This document shows positions 1 to 12,055 of a stretch of 64,000 nt of DNA, piece after piece. Each line of letters starts with the position of its first letter. The stretch's first letter is position 1. The DNA is from Plumapathes pennacea (Eukaryota > Cnidaria > Anthozoa > Antipatharia > Myriopathidae): NCBI GenBank assembly GCA_964036295.1, contig OZ038465.1:26880870-26944869 (forward strand), written 5' to 3'. The translations under genes were made by a program, and so were the position numbers. The notes beneath the pieces are model-generated. The model worked only from the letters and a program-made list of their open reading frames with translations, was not told the DNA's origin and did no database searches.

Positions 1-252
1 GAAGACATTCTGCAATACATTTGCGTGATCTATCGTCATCCGTTGGTGAGATATAGCAATGAAATGGCTTAGAACTTTGAAAAGCACGACGTTTTAATTA
101 GACGATGATTTGCTGTAATTTCTCACGACGCGTGGCCTAAAAGTTTACAAAAACTATGCAAAACGCGTCGGAATAGTCCCAGCAACATTTCCTGAAAGTT
201 TCATGCGATTCGGAGAAGGTCGAAAAATCTTGGAATTTTGACAAAAACGTAA

Positions 253-262
253 GGCTATAGCC
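253..262. repeat. Ten-base perfect palindrome ggctatagcc
   Basis: This self-complementary decamer lies in the foldback loop and recurs once per monomer. I noticed it broken only in single copies, for example ggttatagcc in the monomer at 31147 and ggccatagcc in the monomer at 56266. Its strong conservation could reflect a protein site or simply array homogenisation. Confidence 0.85.
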
Positions 263-267
263 CAGGG

Positions 268-291
268 TTTTTGGCCGATTTTGGCCAAAAA
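268..291. repeat. A/T-G/C hairpin, tttttggcc-gatttt-ggccaaaaa
   Basis: Positions 268-276 and 283-291 are perfect inverted repeats of nine bases with a six-base spacer, nested in the loop of the larger foldback. Position 272 carries three common alleles across the array (t, g, c). The g and c forms interrupt the stem at one pair. The core ggcc...ggcc is retained nearly everywhere; exceptions include 54531 (cgggcg) and the one-base deletion near 57207. Confidence 0.85.
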
Positions 292-2343
292 TTGAAAACT
301 CTTGAAACTTTCAGGAAACCTTCCTGGGACTATAAGAAGACATTCTGCAATACATTTGCGTGATCTATCGTCATCCATTGGTGAGATATAGCAATGAAAT
401 GGCTTAGAACTTTGAAAAGCGCGACGTTTTAATTAAACGATGATTTGCTGTAATTTCTCACGACGCGTGGCCTAAAAGTTTACAAAAACTATGCAAAACG
501 CGTCGGAATAGTCCCAGCAACATTTCCTGAAAGTTTCATGCGATTCGGAGATGGTCGAAAAATCTTGGAATTTTGACAAAAACGTAAGGCTATAGCCCAG
601 GGTTTTGGGCCGATTTTGGCCAAAAATTGAAAACTCTTGAAACTTTCAGGAAACCTTCCTGGGACTATAAGAAGACATTCTGCAATACATTTGCGTGATC
701 TATCGTCATCCGTTGGTGAGATATAGCAATGAAATGGCTTAGAACTTTGAAAAGTGCGACGTTTTAATTAGACGATGATTTGCTGTAATTTCTCACGACG
801 CATGGCCTAAAAGTTTCCAAAAGTTATGCAAAACGCGTAGGAATAGTCCCAGCAACATTTCCTGAAAGTTTCATGCGATTCGGAGAAGGTCGAAAAATCT
901 TGGAATTTTCACAAAAACGTAAGGCTATAGCCCAGGGTTTTGGGCCGATTTTGGCCAAAAATTGAAAACTCTTGAAACTTTCAGGAAACCTTCCTGGGAC
1001 TATAAGAAGACATTCTGCAATACATTTGCGTGATCTATCGTCATCCGTTGGTAAGATATAGCAATGAAATGGCTTAGAACTTTGAAAAGCGTGACGTTTT
1101 AATTAGACGATGATTTGCTGTAATTTCTCACGACGCATGGCCTAAAAGTTTCCAAAAGTTATGCAAAACGCGTAGGAATAGTCCCAGCATAATTTCCTGA
1201 AAGTTTCATGCGATTCGGAGAAGGTCGAAAAATCTTGGAATTTTGACAAAAACGTAAGGCTATAGCCCAGGGTTTTCGGCCGAATTTGGCCAAAAATTGA
1301 AAACTCTTGAAACTTTCAGGAAACCTTCCTGGGACTTTAAGAAGACATTCTGCAATACATTTGCGTGATCTATCGTCATCCGTTGGTGAGATATAGCAAT
1401 GAAATGGCTTAGAACTTTGAAAAGCGCGACGTTTTAATTAGACAATGATTTGCTGTAATTTCTCACGATGCGTGGCCTAAAAGTTTACAAAAACTATGCA
1501 AAACGCGTCAGAATAGTCCCAGCAACATTTCCTGAAAGTTTCATGCGATTCGGAGAAGGTCGAAAAATCTTGGAATTTTCACAAAAACGTAAGGCTATAG
1601 CCCAGGGTTTTTGGCCGATTTTGGCCAAAAATTGAAAACTCTTGAAACTTTCAGGAAACCTTCCTGGGACTATAAGAAGACATTCTGCAATACATTTGCG
1701 TGATCTATCGTCATCCGTTGGTGAGATATAGCAATGAAATGGCTTAGAACTTTGAAAAGCGCGACGTTTTAATTAACAATGATTTGCTGTAATTTCTCAC
1801 GACGCGTGGCCTAAAAGTTTACAAAAACTATGCAAAACGCGTCGAAATAGTCCCAACAACATTTCCTGAAAGTTTCAAGCGATTCGGAGAAGGTCGAAAA
1901 ATCTTGGAATTTTGACAAAAACGTAAGGCTATAGCCCAGGGTTTTTGGCCGATTTTGGCCAAAAATTGAAAACTTTTGAAACTTTCAGGAAACCTTCCTG
2001 GGACTATAAGAAGACATTCTGCAATACATTTGCGTGATCTATCTTCATCCGTTGGTGAGATATAGCAATGAAATGGCTTAGAACTTTGAAAAGCGCGACG
2101 TTTTAATTAGACGATGATTTGCTGTAATTTCTCACGATGCGTGGCCTAAAAGTTTACAAAAACTATGCAAAACGCGTCGGAATAGTCCCAGCAACATTTC
2201 CTGAAAGTTTCATGCGATTCGGAGAAGGTCGAAAAATCTTGGAATTTTGACAAAACGTAAGGCTATAGCCCAGGGTTTTGGGCCGATTTTGGCCAAAAAT
2301 TGAAAACTCTTGAAACTTTCAGGAAACCTTCCTGGGACTATAA

Positions 2344-4687
2344 GAAGACATTCTGCAATACATTTGCGTGATCTATCGTCATCCGTTGGTGAGATATAGC
2401 AATGAAATGGCTTAGAACTTTGAAAAGCACGACGTTTTAATTAGACGATGATTTGCTGTAATTTCTAACGACGCGTGGCCTAAAAGTTTACAAAAACTAT
2501 GCAAAACGCGTCGGAATAATCCCAGCAACATTTCCTGAAAGTTTCATGCGATTCGGAGAAGGTCGAAAAATCTTGGAATTTTGACAAAAACGTAAGGCTA
2601 TAGCCCAGGGTTTTTGGCCGATTTTGGCCAAAAATTGAAAACTCTTGAAACTTTCAGGAAACCTTCCTGGGACTATAAGAAGACATTCTGCAATACATTT
2701 GCGTGATCTATCGTCATCCATTGGTGAGATATAGCAATGAAATGGCTTAGAACTTTGAAAAGCGCGACGTTTTAATTAAACGATGATTTGCTGTAATTTT
2801 TCACCACGCGTGGCCTAAAAGTTTACAAAAACTATGCAAAACGCGTCGGAATAGTCCCAGCAACATTTCCTGAAAGTTTCATGCGATTCGGAGATGGTCG
2901 AAAAATCTTGGAATTTTGACAAAAACGTAAGGCTATAGCCCAGGGTTTTGGGCCGATTTTGGCCAAAAATTGAAAACTCTTGAAACTTTCAGGAAACCTT
3001 CCTGGGACTATAAGAAGACATTCTGCAATACATTTGCGTGATCTATCGTCATCCGTTGGTGAGATATAGCAATGAAATGGCTTAGAACTTTGAAAAGTGC
3101 GACGTTTTAATTAGACGATGATTTGCTGTAATTTCTCACGACGCATGGCCTAAAAGTTTCCAAAAGTTATGCAAAACGCGTAGGAATAGTCCCAGCAACA
3201 TTTCCTGAAAGTTTCATGCGATTCGGAGAAGGTCGAAAAATCTTGGAATTTTCACAAAAACGTAAGGCTATAGCCCAGGGTTTTGGGCCGATTTTGGCCA
3301 AAAATTGAAAACTCTTGAAACTTTCAGGAAACCTTCCTGGGACTATAAGAAGACATTCTGCAATACATTTGCGTGATCTATCGTCATCCGTTGGTAAGAT
3401 ATAGCAATGAAATGGCTTAGAACTTTGAAAAGCGTGACGTTTTAATTAGACGATGATTTGCTGTAATTTCTCACGACGCATGGCCTAAAAGTTTCCAAAA
3501 GTTATGCAAAACGCGTAGGAATAGTCCCAGCATAATTTCCTGAAAGTTTCATGCGATTCGGAGAAGGTCGAAAAATCTTGGAATTTTGACAAAAACGTAA
3601 GGCTATAGCCCAGGCTTTTCGGCCGAATTTGGCCAAAAATTGAAAACTCTTGAAACTTTCAGGAAACCTTCCTGGGACTATAAGAAGACATTCTGCAATA
3701 CATTTGCGTGATCTATCGTCATCCGTTGGTGAGATATAGCAATGAAATGGCTTAGAACTTTGAAAAGCGCGACGTTTTAATTAGACAATGATTTGCTGTA
3801 ATTTCTCACGATGCGTGGCCTAAAAGTTTACAAAAACTATGCAAAACGCGTCAGAATAGTCCCAGCAACATTTCCTGAAAGTTTCATGCGATTCGGAGAA
3901 GGTCGAAAAATCTTGGAATTTTCACAAAAACGTAAGGCTATAGCCCAGGGTTTTTGGCCGATTTTGGCCAAAAATTGAAAACTCTTGAAACTTTCAGGAA
4001 ACCTTCCTGGGACTATAAGAAGACATTCTGCAATACATTTGCGTGATCTATCGTCATCCGTTGGTGAGATATAGCAATGAAATGGCTTAGAACTTTGAAA
4101 AGCGCGACGTTTTAATTAACAATGATTTGCTGTAATTTCTCACGACGCGTGGCCTAAAAGTTTACAAAAACTATGCAAAACGCGTCGAAATAGTCCCAAC
4201 AACATTTCCTGAAAGTTTCAAGCGATTCGGAGAAGGTCGAAAAATCTTGGAATTTTGACAAAAACGTAAGGCTATAGCCCAGGGTTTTTGGCCGATTTTG
4301 GCCAAAAATTGAAAACTTTTGAAACTTTCAGGAAACCTTCCTGGGACTATAAGAAGACATTCTGCAATACATTTGCGTGATCTATCTTCATCCGTTGGTG
4401 AGATATAGCAATGAAATGGCTTAGAACTTTGAAAAGCGCGACGTTTTAATTAGACGATGATTTGCTCTAATTTCTCACGATGCGTGGCCTAAAAGTTTAC
4501 AAAAACTATGCAAAACGCGTCGGAATAGTCCCAGCAACATTTCCTGAAAGTTTCATGCGATTCGGAGAAGGTCGAAAAATCTTGGAATTTTCACAAAAAC
4601 GTAAGGCTATAGCCCAGGGTTTTTGGCCGATTTTGGCCAAAAATTGACAACTCTTGAAACTTTCAGGAAACCTTCCTGGGACTATAA
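2344..4687 (+). repeat. Seven-monomer higher-order repeat, copy 2 (A B C D E F H)
   Basis: Monomers start at 2344, 2679, 3014, 3349, 3684, 4019 and 4353. The order matches copy 1, but the last monomer is H instead of G: it keeps t35 yet has c115, full A-run length and c296. The B monomer carries ttttcaccacg near 2799, a variant seen again only at 47894 and 55261. The D monomer has caggctttt instead of cagggtttt. Confidence 0.93.
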
Positions 4688-6361
4688 GAAGACATTCTGC
4701 AATACATTTGCGTGATCTATCGTCATCCGTTGGTGAGATATAGCAATGAAATGGCTTAGAACTTTGAAAAGTGCGACGTTTTAATTAGACGATGATTTGC
4801 TGTAATTTCTCACGACGCATGGCCTAAAAGTTTCCAAAAGTTATGCAAAACGCGTAGGAATAGTCCCAGCAACATTTCCTGAAAGTTTCATGCGATTCGG
4901 AGAAGGTCGAAAAATCTTGGAATTTTCACAAAAACGTAAGGCTATAGCCCAGGGTTTTGGGCCGATTTTGGCCAAAAATTGAAAACTCTTGAAACTTTCA
5001 GGAAACCTTCCTGGGACTATAAGAAGACATTCTGCAATACATTTGCGTGATCTATCGTCATCCGTTGGTAAGATATAGCAATGAAATGGCTTAGAACTTT
5101 GAAAAGCGTGACGTTTTAATTAGACGATGATTTGCTGTAATTTCTCACGACGCATGGCCTAAAAGTTTCCAAAAGTTATGCAAAACGCGTAGGAATAGTC
5201 CCAGCATAATTTCCTGAAAGTTTCATGCGATTCGGAGAAGGTCGAAAAATCTTGGAATTTTGACAAAAACGTAAGGCTATAGCCCAGGCTTTTCGGCCGA
5301 ATTTGGCCAAAAATTGAAAACTCTTGAAACTTTCAGGAAACCTTCCTGGGACTATAAGAAGACATTCTGCAATACATTTGCGTGATCTATCGTCATCCGT
5401 TGGTGAGATATAGCAATGAAATGGCTTAGAACTTTGAAAAGCGCGACGTTTTAATTAGACAATGATTTGCTGTAATTTCTCACGATGCGTGGCCTAAAAG
5501 TTTACAAAAACTATGCAAAACGCGTCAGAATAGTCCCAGCAACATTTCCTGAAAGTTTCATGCGATTCGGAGAAGGTCGAAAAATCTTGGAATTTTCACA
5601 AAAACGTAAGGCTATAGCCCAGGGTTTTTGGCCGATTTTGGCCAAAAATTGAAAACTCTTGAAACTTTCAGGAAACCTTCCTGGGACTATAAGAAGACAT
5701 TCTGCAATACATTTGCGTGATCTATCGTCATCCGTTGGTGAGATATAGCAATGAAATGGCTTAGAACTTTGAAAAGCGCGACGTTTTAATTAACAATGAT
5801 TTGCTGTAATTTCTCACGACGCGTGGCCTAAAAGTTTACAAAAACTATGCAAAACGCGTCGAAATAGTCCCAACAACATTTCCTGAAAGTTTCAAGCGAT
5901 TCGGAGAAGGTCGAAAAATCTTGGAATTTTGACAAAAACGTAAGGCTATAGCCCAGGGTTTTTGGCCGATTTTGGCCAAAAATTGAAAACTTTTGAAACT
6001 TTCAGGAAACCTTCCTGGGACTATAAGAAGACATTCTGCAATACATTTGCGTGATCTATCTTCATCCGTTGGTGAGATATAGCAATGAAATGGCTTAGAA
6101 CTTTGAAAAGCGCGACGTTTTAATTAGACGATGATTTGCTCTAATTTCTAACGATGCGTGGCCTAAAAGTTTACAAAAACTATGCAAAACGCGTCGGAAT
6201 AGTCCCAGCAACATTTCCTGAAAGTTTCATGCGATTCGGAGAAGGTCGAAAAATCTTGGAATTTTCACAAAAACGTAAGGCTATAGCCCAGGGTTTTTGG
6301 CCGATTTTGGCCAAAAATTGACAACTCTTGAAACTTTCAGGAAACCTTCCTGGGACTATAA
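4688..6361 (+). repeat. Five-monomer tandem duplicate (C D E F H)
   Basis: Starts are 4688, 5023, 5358, 5693 and 6027. This is a direct tandem copy of 3014-4687 at an offset of 1674 bp (5 x 335 minus 1). Both copies share the rare caggctttt in D and c115/c296 in H, so the duplication postdates copy 2 of the seven-mer. The H copy at 6027 has a private ttctaacg. Confidence 0.92.
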
Positions 6362-7700
6362 GAAGACATTCTGCAATACATTTGCGTGATCTATCGTCAT
6401 CCGTTGGTGAGATATAGCAATGAAATGGCTTAGAACTTTGAAAAGCGCGACGTTTTAATTAGACGATGATTTGCTGTAATTTCTCACGATGCGTGGCCTA
6501 AAAGTTTACAAAAACTATGCAAAACGCGTCGGCATAGTCCCAGCAACATTTCCTGAAAGTTTCATGCGATTCGGAGAAGGTCGAAAAATCTTGGAATTTT
6601 GACAAAACGTAAGGCTATAGCCCAGGGTTTTGGGCCGATTTTGGCCAAAAATTGAAAACTCTTGAAACTTTCAGGAAACCTTCCTGGGACTATAAGAAGA
6701 CATTCTGCAATACATTTGCGTGATCTATCGTCATCCGTTGGTGAGATATAGCAATGAAATGGCTTAGAACTTTGAAAAGTGCGACGTTTTAATTAGACGA
6801 TGATTTGCTGTAATTTCTCACAACGCATGGCCTAAAAGTTTCCAAAAGTTATGCAAAACGCGTCAGAATAGTCCCAGCAACATTTCCTGAAAGTTTCATG
6901 CGATTCGGAGAAGGTCGAAAAATCTTGGAATTTTCACAAAAACGTAAGGCTATAGCCCAGGGTTTTTGGCCGATTTTGGCCAAAAATTGACAACTCTTGA
7001 AACTTTCAGGAAACCTTCCTGGGACTATAAGAAGACATTCTGCAATACATTTGCGTGATCTATCGTCATCCGTTGGTGAGATATAGCAATGAAATGGCTT
7101 AGAACTTTGAAAAGCGCGACGTTTTAATTAGACAATGATTTGCTGTAATTTCTCACGATGCGTGGCCTAAAAGTTTACAAAAACTATGCAAAACGCGTCG
7201 GCATAGTCCCAGCAACATTTCCTGAAAGTTTCATGCGATTCGGAGAAGGTCGAAAAATCTTGGAATTTTCACAAAAACGTAAGGCTATAGCCCAGGGTTT
7301 TGGGCCGATTTTGGCCAAAAATTGAAAACTCTTGAAACTTTCAGGAAACCTTCCTGGGACTATAAGAAGACATTCTGCAATACATTTGCGTGATCTATCG
7401 TCATCCGTTGGTAAGATATAGCAATGAAATGGCTTAGAACTTTGAAAAGCGCGACGTTTTATTTAGACAATGATTTGCTGTAATTTCTCACGATGCGTGG
7501 CCTAAAAGTTTACAAAAACTATGCAAAACGCGTCAGAATAGTCCCAGCAACATTTCCTGAAAGTTTCATGCGATTCGGAGAAGGTCGAAAAATCTTGGAA
7601 TTTTCACAAAAACGTAAGGCTATAGCCCAGGGTTTTGGGCCGATTTTGGCCAAAAATTGAAAACTCTTGAAACTTTCAGGAAACCTTCCTGGGACTATAA

Positions 7701-9040
7701 GAAGACATTCTGCAATACATTTGCGTGATCTATCGTCATCCGTTGGTAAGATATAGCAATGAAATGGCTTAGAACTTTGAAAAGCGCGACGTTTTAATTA
7801 GACGATGATTTGCTGTAATTTCTCACGACGCATGGCCTAAAAGTTTCCAAAAGTTATGCAAAACGCGTAGGAATAGTCCCAGCATAATTTCCTGAAAGTT
7901 TCATGCGATTCGGAGAAGGTCGAAAAATCTTGGAATTTTGACAAAAACGTAAGGCTATAGCCCAGGGTTTTCGGCCGATTTTGGCCAAAAATTGAAAACT
8001 CTTGAAACTTTCAGGAAACCTTCCTGGGACTATAAGAAGACATTCTGCAATACATTTGCATGATCTATCGTCATCCGTTGGTGAGATATAGCAATGAAAT
8101 GGCTTAGAACTTTGAAAAGCGCGACGTTTTATTTAGACAATGATTTGCTGTAATTTCTCACGATGCGTGGCCTAAAAGTTTACAAAAACTATGCAAAACG
8201 CGTCAGAATAGTCCCAGCAACATTTCCTGAAAGTTTCATGCGATTCGGAGAAGGTCGAAAAATCTTGGAATTTTCACAAAAACGTAAGGCTATAGCCCAG
8301 GGTTTTGGGCCGATTTTGGCCAAAAATTGAAAACTCTTGAAACTTTCAGGAAACCTTCCTGGGACTATAAGAAGACATTCTGCAATACATTTGCGTGATC
8401 TATCGTCATCCGTTGGTAAGATATAGCAATGAAATGGCTTAGAACTTTGAAAAGCGCGACGTTTTAATTAGACGATGATTTGCTGTAATTTCTCACGACG
8501 CATGGCCTAAAAGTTTCCAAAAGTTATGCAAAACGCGTCGGAATAGTCCCAGCATAATTTCCTGAAAGTTTCATGCGATTCGGAGAAGGTCGAAAAATCT
8601 TGGAATTTTGACAAAAACGTAAGGCTATAGCCCAGGGTTTTCGGCCGATTTTGGCCAAAAATTGAAAACTCTTGAAACTTTCAGGAAACCTTCCTGGGAC
8701 TATAAGAAGACATTCTGCAATACATTTGCATGATCTATCGTCATCCGTTGGTGAGATATAGCAATGAAATGGCTTAGAACTTTGAAAAGCGCGACGTTTT
8801 ATTTAGACAATGATTTGCTGTAATTTCTCACGATGCGTGGCCTAAAAGTTTACAAAAACTATGCAAAACGCGTCAGAATAGTCCCAGCAACATTTCCTGA
8901 AAGTTTCATGCGATTCGGAGAAGGTCGAAAAATCTTGGAATTTTCACAAAAACGTAAGGCTATAGCCCAGGGTTTTGGGCCGATTTTGGCCAAAAATTGA
9001 AAACTCTTGAAACTTTCAGGAAACCTTCCTGGGACTATAA
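7701..9040 (+). repeat. Tandem D-L dimer, two copies (670-bp period)
   Basis: D (7701, 8371) and L (8036, 8706) alternate. L is marked by tttgcatgat and gttttattta. The same double dimer appears at 14064-15403 in the neighbouring long repeat, so the dimer duplication predates that duplication. Confidence 0.87.
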
Positions 9041-10045
9041 GAAGACATTCTGCAATACATTTGCGTGATCTATCGTCATCCGTTGGTGAGATATAGCAAT
9101 GAAATGGCTTAGAACTTTGAAAAGCGCGACGTTTTAATTAGACGATGATTTGCTGTAATTTCTCACGACGCATGGCCTAAAAGTTTCCAAAAGTTATGAA
9201 AAACGCGTAGGAATAGTCCCAGCATAATTTCCTGAAAGTTTCATGCGATTCGGAGAAGGTCGAAAAATCTTGGAATTTTGACAAAAACGTAAGGCTATAG
9301 CCCAGGGTTTTCGGCCGATTTTGGCCAAAAATTGAAAACTCTTGAAACTTTCAGGAAACCTTCCTGGGACTATAAGAAGACATTCTGCAATACATTTGCG
9401 TGATCTATCGTCATCCGTTGGTGAGATATAGCAATGAAATGGCTTAGAACTTTGAAAAGCGCGACGTTTTAATTAGACAATGATTTGCTGTAATTTCTCA
9501 CGATGCGTGGCCTAAAAGTTTACAAAAACTATGCAAAACGCGTCAGAATAGTCCCAGCAACATTTCCTGAAAGTTTCATGCGATTCGGAGAAGGTCGAAA
9601 AATCTTGGAATTTTCACAAAAACGTAAGGCTATAGCCCAGGGTTTTGGGCCGATTTTGGCCAAAAATTGAAAACTCTTGAAACTTTCAGGAAACCTTCCT
9701 GGGACTATAAGAAGACATTCTGCAATACATTTGCGTGATCTATCGTCATCCGTTGGTAAGATATAGCAATGAAATGGCTTAGAACTTTGAAAAGCGCGAC
9801 GTTTTAATTAGACAATGATTTGCTGTAATTTCTCACGATGCGTGGCCTAAAAGTTTACAAAAACTATGCAAAACGCGTCAGAATAGTCCCAGCAACATTT
9901 CCTGAAAGTTTCATGCGATTCGGAGAAGGTCGAAAAATCTTGGAATTTTCACAAAAACGTAAGGCTATAGCCCAGGGTTTTGGGCCGATTTTGGCCAAAA
10001 ATTGAAAACTCTTGAAACTTTCAGGAAACCTTCCTGGGACTATAA

Positions 10046-12055
10046 GAAGACATTCTGCAATACATTTGCGTGATCTATCGTCATCCGTTGGTGAGATATA
10101 GCAATGAAATGGCTTAGAACTTTGAAAAGCGCGACGTTTTAATTAGACGATGATTTGCTCTAATTTCTCACGACGCATGGCCTAAAAGTTTCCAAAAGTT
10201 ATGCAAAACGCGTAGGAATAGTCCCAGCAACATTTCCTGAAAGTTTCATGCGATTCGGAGAAGGTCGAAAAATCTTGGAATTTTCACAAAAACGTAAGGC
10301 TATAGCCCAGGGTTTTTGGCCGATTTTGGCCAAAAATTGACAACTCTTGAAACTTTCAGGAAACCTTCCTGGGACTATAAGAAGACATTCTGCAATACAT
10401 TTGCATGATCTATCGTCATCCGTTGGTGAGATATAGCAATGAAATGGCTTAGAACTTTGAAAAGCGCGACGTTTTATTTAGACAATGATTTGCTGTAATT
10501 TCTCACGATGCGTGGCCTAAAAGTTTACAAAAACTATGCAAAACGCGTCAGAATAGTCCCAGCAACATTTCCTGAAAGTTTCATGCGATTCGGAGAAGGT
10601 CGAAAAATCTTGGAATTTTCACAAAAACGTAAGGCTATAGCCCAGGGTTTTGGGCCGATTTTGGCCAAAAATTGAAAACTCTTGAAACTTTCAGGAAACC
10701 TTCCTGGGACTATAAGAAGACATTCTGCAATACATTTGCGTGATCTATCGTCATCCGTTGGTGAGATATAGCAATGAAATGGCTTAGAACTTTGAAAAGC
10801 GCGACGTTTTAATTAGACAATGATTTGCTGTAATTTCTCACGACGCATGGCCTAAAAGTTTCCAAAAGTTATGGAAAACGCGTAGGAATAGTCCCAGCAT
10901 TATTTCCTGAAAGTTTCATGCGATTCGGAGAAGGTCGAAAAATCTTGGAATTTTCACAAAAACGTAAGGCTATAGCCCAGGGTTTTCGGCCGATTTTGGC
11001 CAAAAATTGAAAACTCTTGAAACTTTCAGGAAACCTTCCTGGGACTATAAGAAGACATTCTGCAATACATTTGCGTGATCTATCGTCATCCGTTGGTGAG
11101 ATATAGCAATGAAATGGCTTAGAACTTTGAAAAGCGCGACGTTTTAATTAGACGATGATTTGCTCTAATTTCTCACGACGCATGGCCTAAAAGTTTCCAA
11201 AAGTTATGCAAAACGCGTAGGAATAGTCCCAGCAACATTTCCTGAAAGTTTCATGCGATTCGGAGAAGGTCGAAAAATCTTGGAATTTTCACAAAAACGT
11301 AAGGCTATAGCCCAGGGTTTTCGGCCGATTTTGGCCAAAAATTGAAAACTCTTGAAACTTTCAGGAAACCTTCCTGGGACTATAAGAAGACATTCTGCAA
11401 TACATTTGCGTGATCTATCGTCATCCATTGGTGAGATATAGCAATGAAATGGCTTAGAACTTTGAAAAGCGCGACGTTTTAATTAGACGATGATTTGCTG
11501 TAATTTCTCACGACGCGTGGCCTAAAAGTTTACAAAAACTATGCAAAACGCGTCGGAATAGTCCCAGCAACATTTCCTGAAAGTTTCATGCGATTCGGAG
11601 ATGGTCGAAAAATCTTGGAATTTTGACAAAAACGTAAGGCTATAGCCCAGGGTTTTGGGCCGATTTTGGCCAAAAATTGAAAACTCTTGAAACTTTCAGG
11701 AAACCTTCCTGGGACTATAAGAAGACATTCTGCAATACATTTGCGTGATCTGTCGTCATCCGTTGGTGAGATATAGCAATGAAATGGCTTAGAACTTTGA
11801 AAAGCGCGACGTTTTAATTAGACGATGATTTGCTGTAATTTCTCACGACGCATGGCCTAAAAGTTTCCAAAAGTTATGCAAAACGCGTCGGAATAGTCCC
11901 AGCAACATTTCCTGAAAGTTTCATGCGATTCGGAGAAGGTCGAAAAATCTTGGAATTTTCACAAAAACGTAAGGCTATAGCCCAGGGTTTTTGGCCGATT
12001 TTGGCCAAAAATTGAAAACTCTTGAAACTTTCAGGAAACCTTCCTGGGACTATAA
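10046..12055 (+). repeat. Recurrent six-monomer cassette N L O P B U
   Basis: This ordered set occurs four times in full: 10046-12055, 17079-19088, 29137-31146 and 36506-38515. A collapsed form lies at 40191-41530. The markers line up each time: c115/c296 in N, a25/t97 in L, g159 with cattattt in O, c272 in P, a42 in B and g32 in U. A D-class monomer follows in three of the four full copies. Confidence 0.9.

Larger units (their letters stand above)
173..333. repeat. 161-bp foldback inside each monomer (shown in the first)
   Basis: Positions 173-203 pair with 303-333 as an inverted repeat of 31 bases with 28 matches. The mismatches are at 183/323, 186/320 and 187/319. The inner 16 pairs (188-203 with 303-318) and outer 10 pairs (173-182 with 324-333) are perfect. 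The spacer is 99 bases. TA occurs at 174-175 and again at 331-332, so the arms can be read as gtccc...gggac bounded by TA, the layout of a Tc1/mariner-type or Stowaway-like MITE. A small nested hairpin, caggaa-acc-ttcctg, sits at 312-326. The arms are present in essentially every monomer; class D (t185 a186), class S (g188) and monomers with a176 weaken single pairs. Origin from a MITE is inference; it could simply be a cruciform-forming satellite motif. Confidence 0.85.
1..335 (+). repeat. First satellite monomer (class A), reference for numbering
   Basis: This unit starts at gaagacattc and ends at gggactataa; the same junction recurs at 336, 671, 1006, 1341, 1676, 2010 and 2344. The phase is arbitrary because the window happens to begin there. 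I count 133 G+C in 335. Within it are two MluI-type acgcgt palindromes (128-133 and 163-168), a ten-base palindrome (253-262), a nine-base-pair hairpin (268-291) and a long foldback (173-333). The left half (1-172) has only short inverted matches, for example 32-37 with 101-106. No coding feature is supported. Confidence 0.95.
1..2343 (+). repeat. Seven-monomer higher-order repeat, copy 1 (A B C D E F G)
   Basis: Monomers start at 1, 336, 671, 1006, 1341, 1676 and 2010. The same ordered set of variant monomers begins again at 2344, an offset of 2343 bp (7 x 335 minus two one-base deletions, in F and G). Class D at 1006 ends in a private gggactttaa. Confidence 0.93.
5693..12055 (+). repeat. 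Nineteen-monomer higher-order repeat, copy 1
   Basis: The order is F H I J K L' D L D L D E E N L O P B U. Starts are 5693, 6027, 6362, 6696, 7031, 7366, 7701, 8036, 8371, 8706, 9041, 9376, 9711, 10046, 10381, 10716, 11051, 11386 and 11721. The first two monomers also close the five-mer above. The next copy starts directly at 12056 with the same F-H-I-J-K order. Confidence 0.9.

Noticed and set aside
36..54. CENP-B box (shares cgttgg near positions 41-46)
   Set aside because: Only the first part resembles the box; the required CGGG half is absent (tgagata follows). The ttcggagaagg stretch at 209-219 also lacks the second CGGG. A centromeric role cannot be argued from this motif.
205..215. 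RNA polymerase III B box (gcgattcggag or its complement)
   Set aside because: It resembles the ttcga core only loosely, with no A box at a suitable distance and no T-run terminator pattern, so a tRNA or SINE origin is unsupported.
331..335. TATA-like box at the monomer end (ctataag)
   Set aside because: It is part of the outer foldback arm and junction and recurs every 335 bp, with no accompanying gene or initiation motif.
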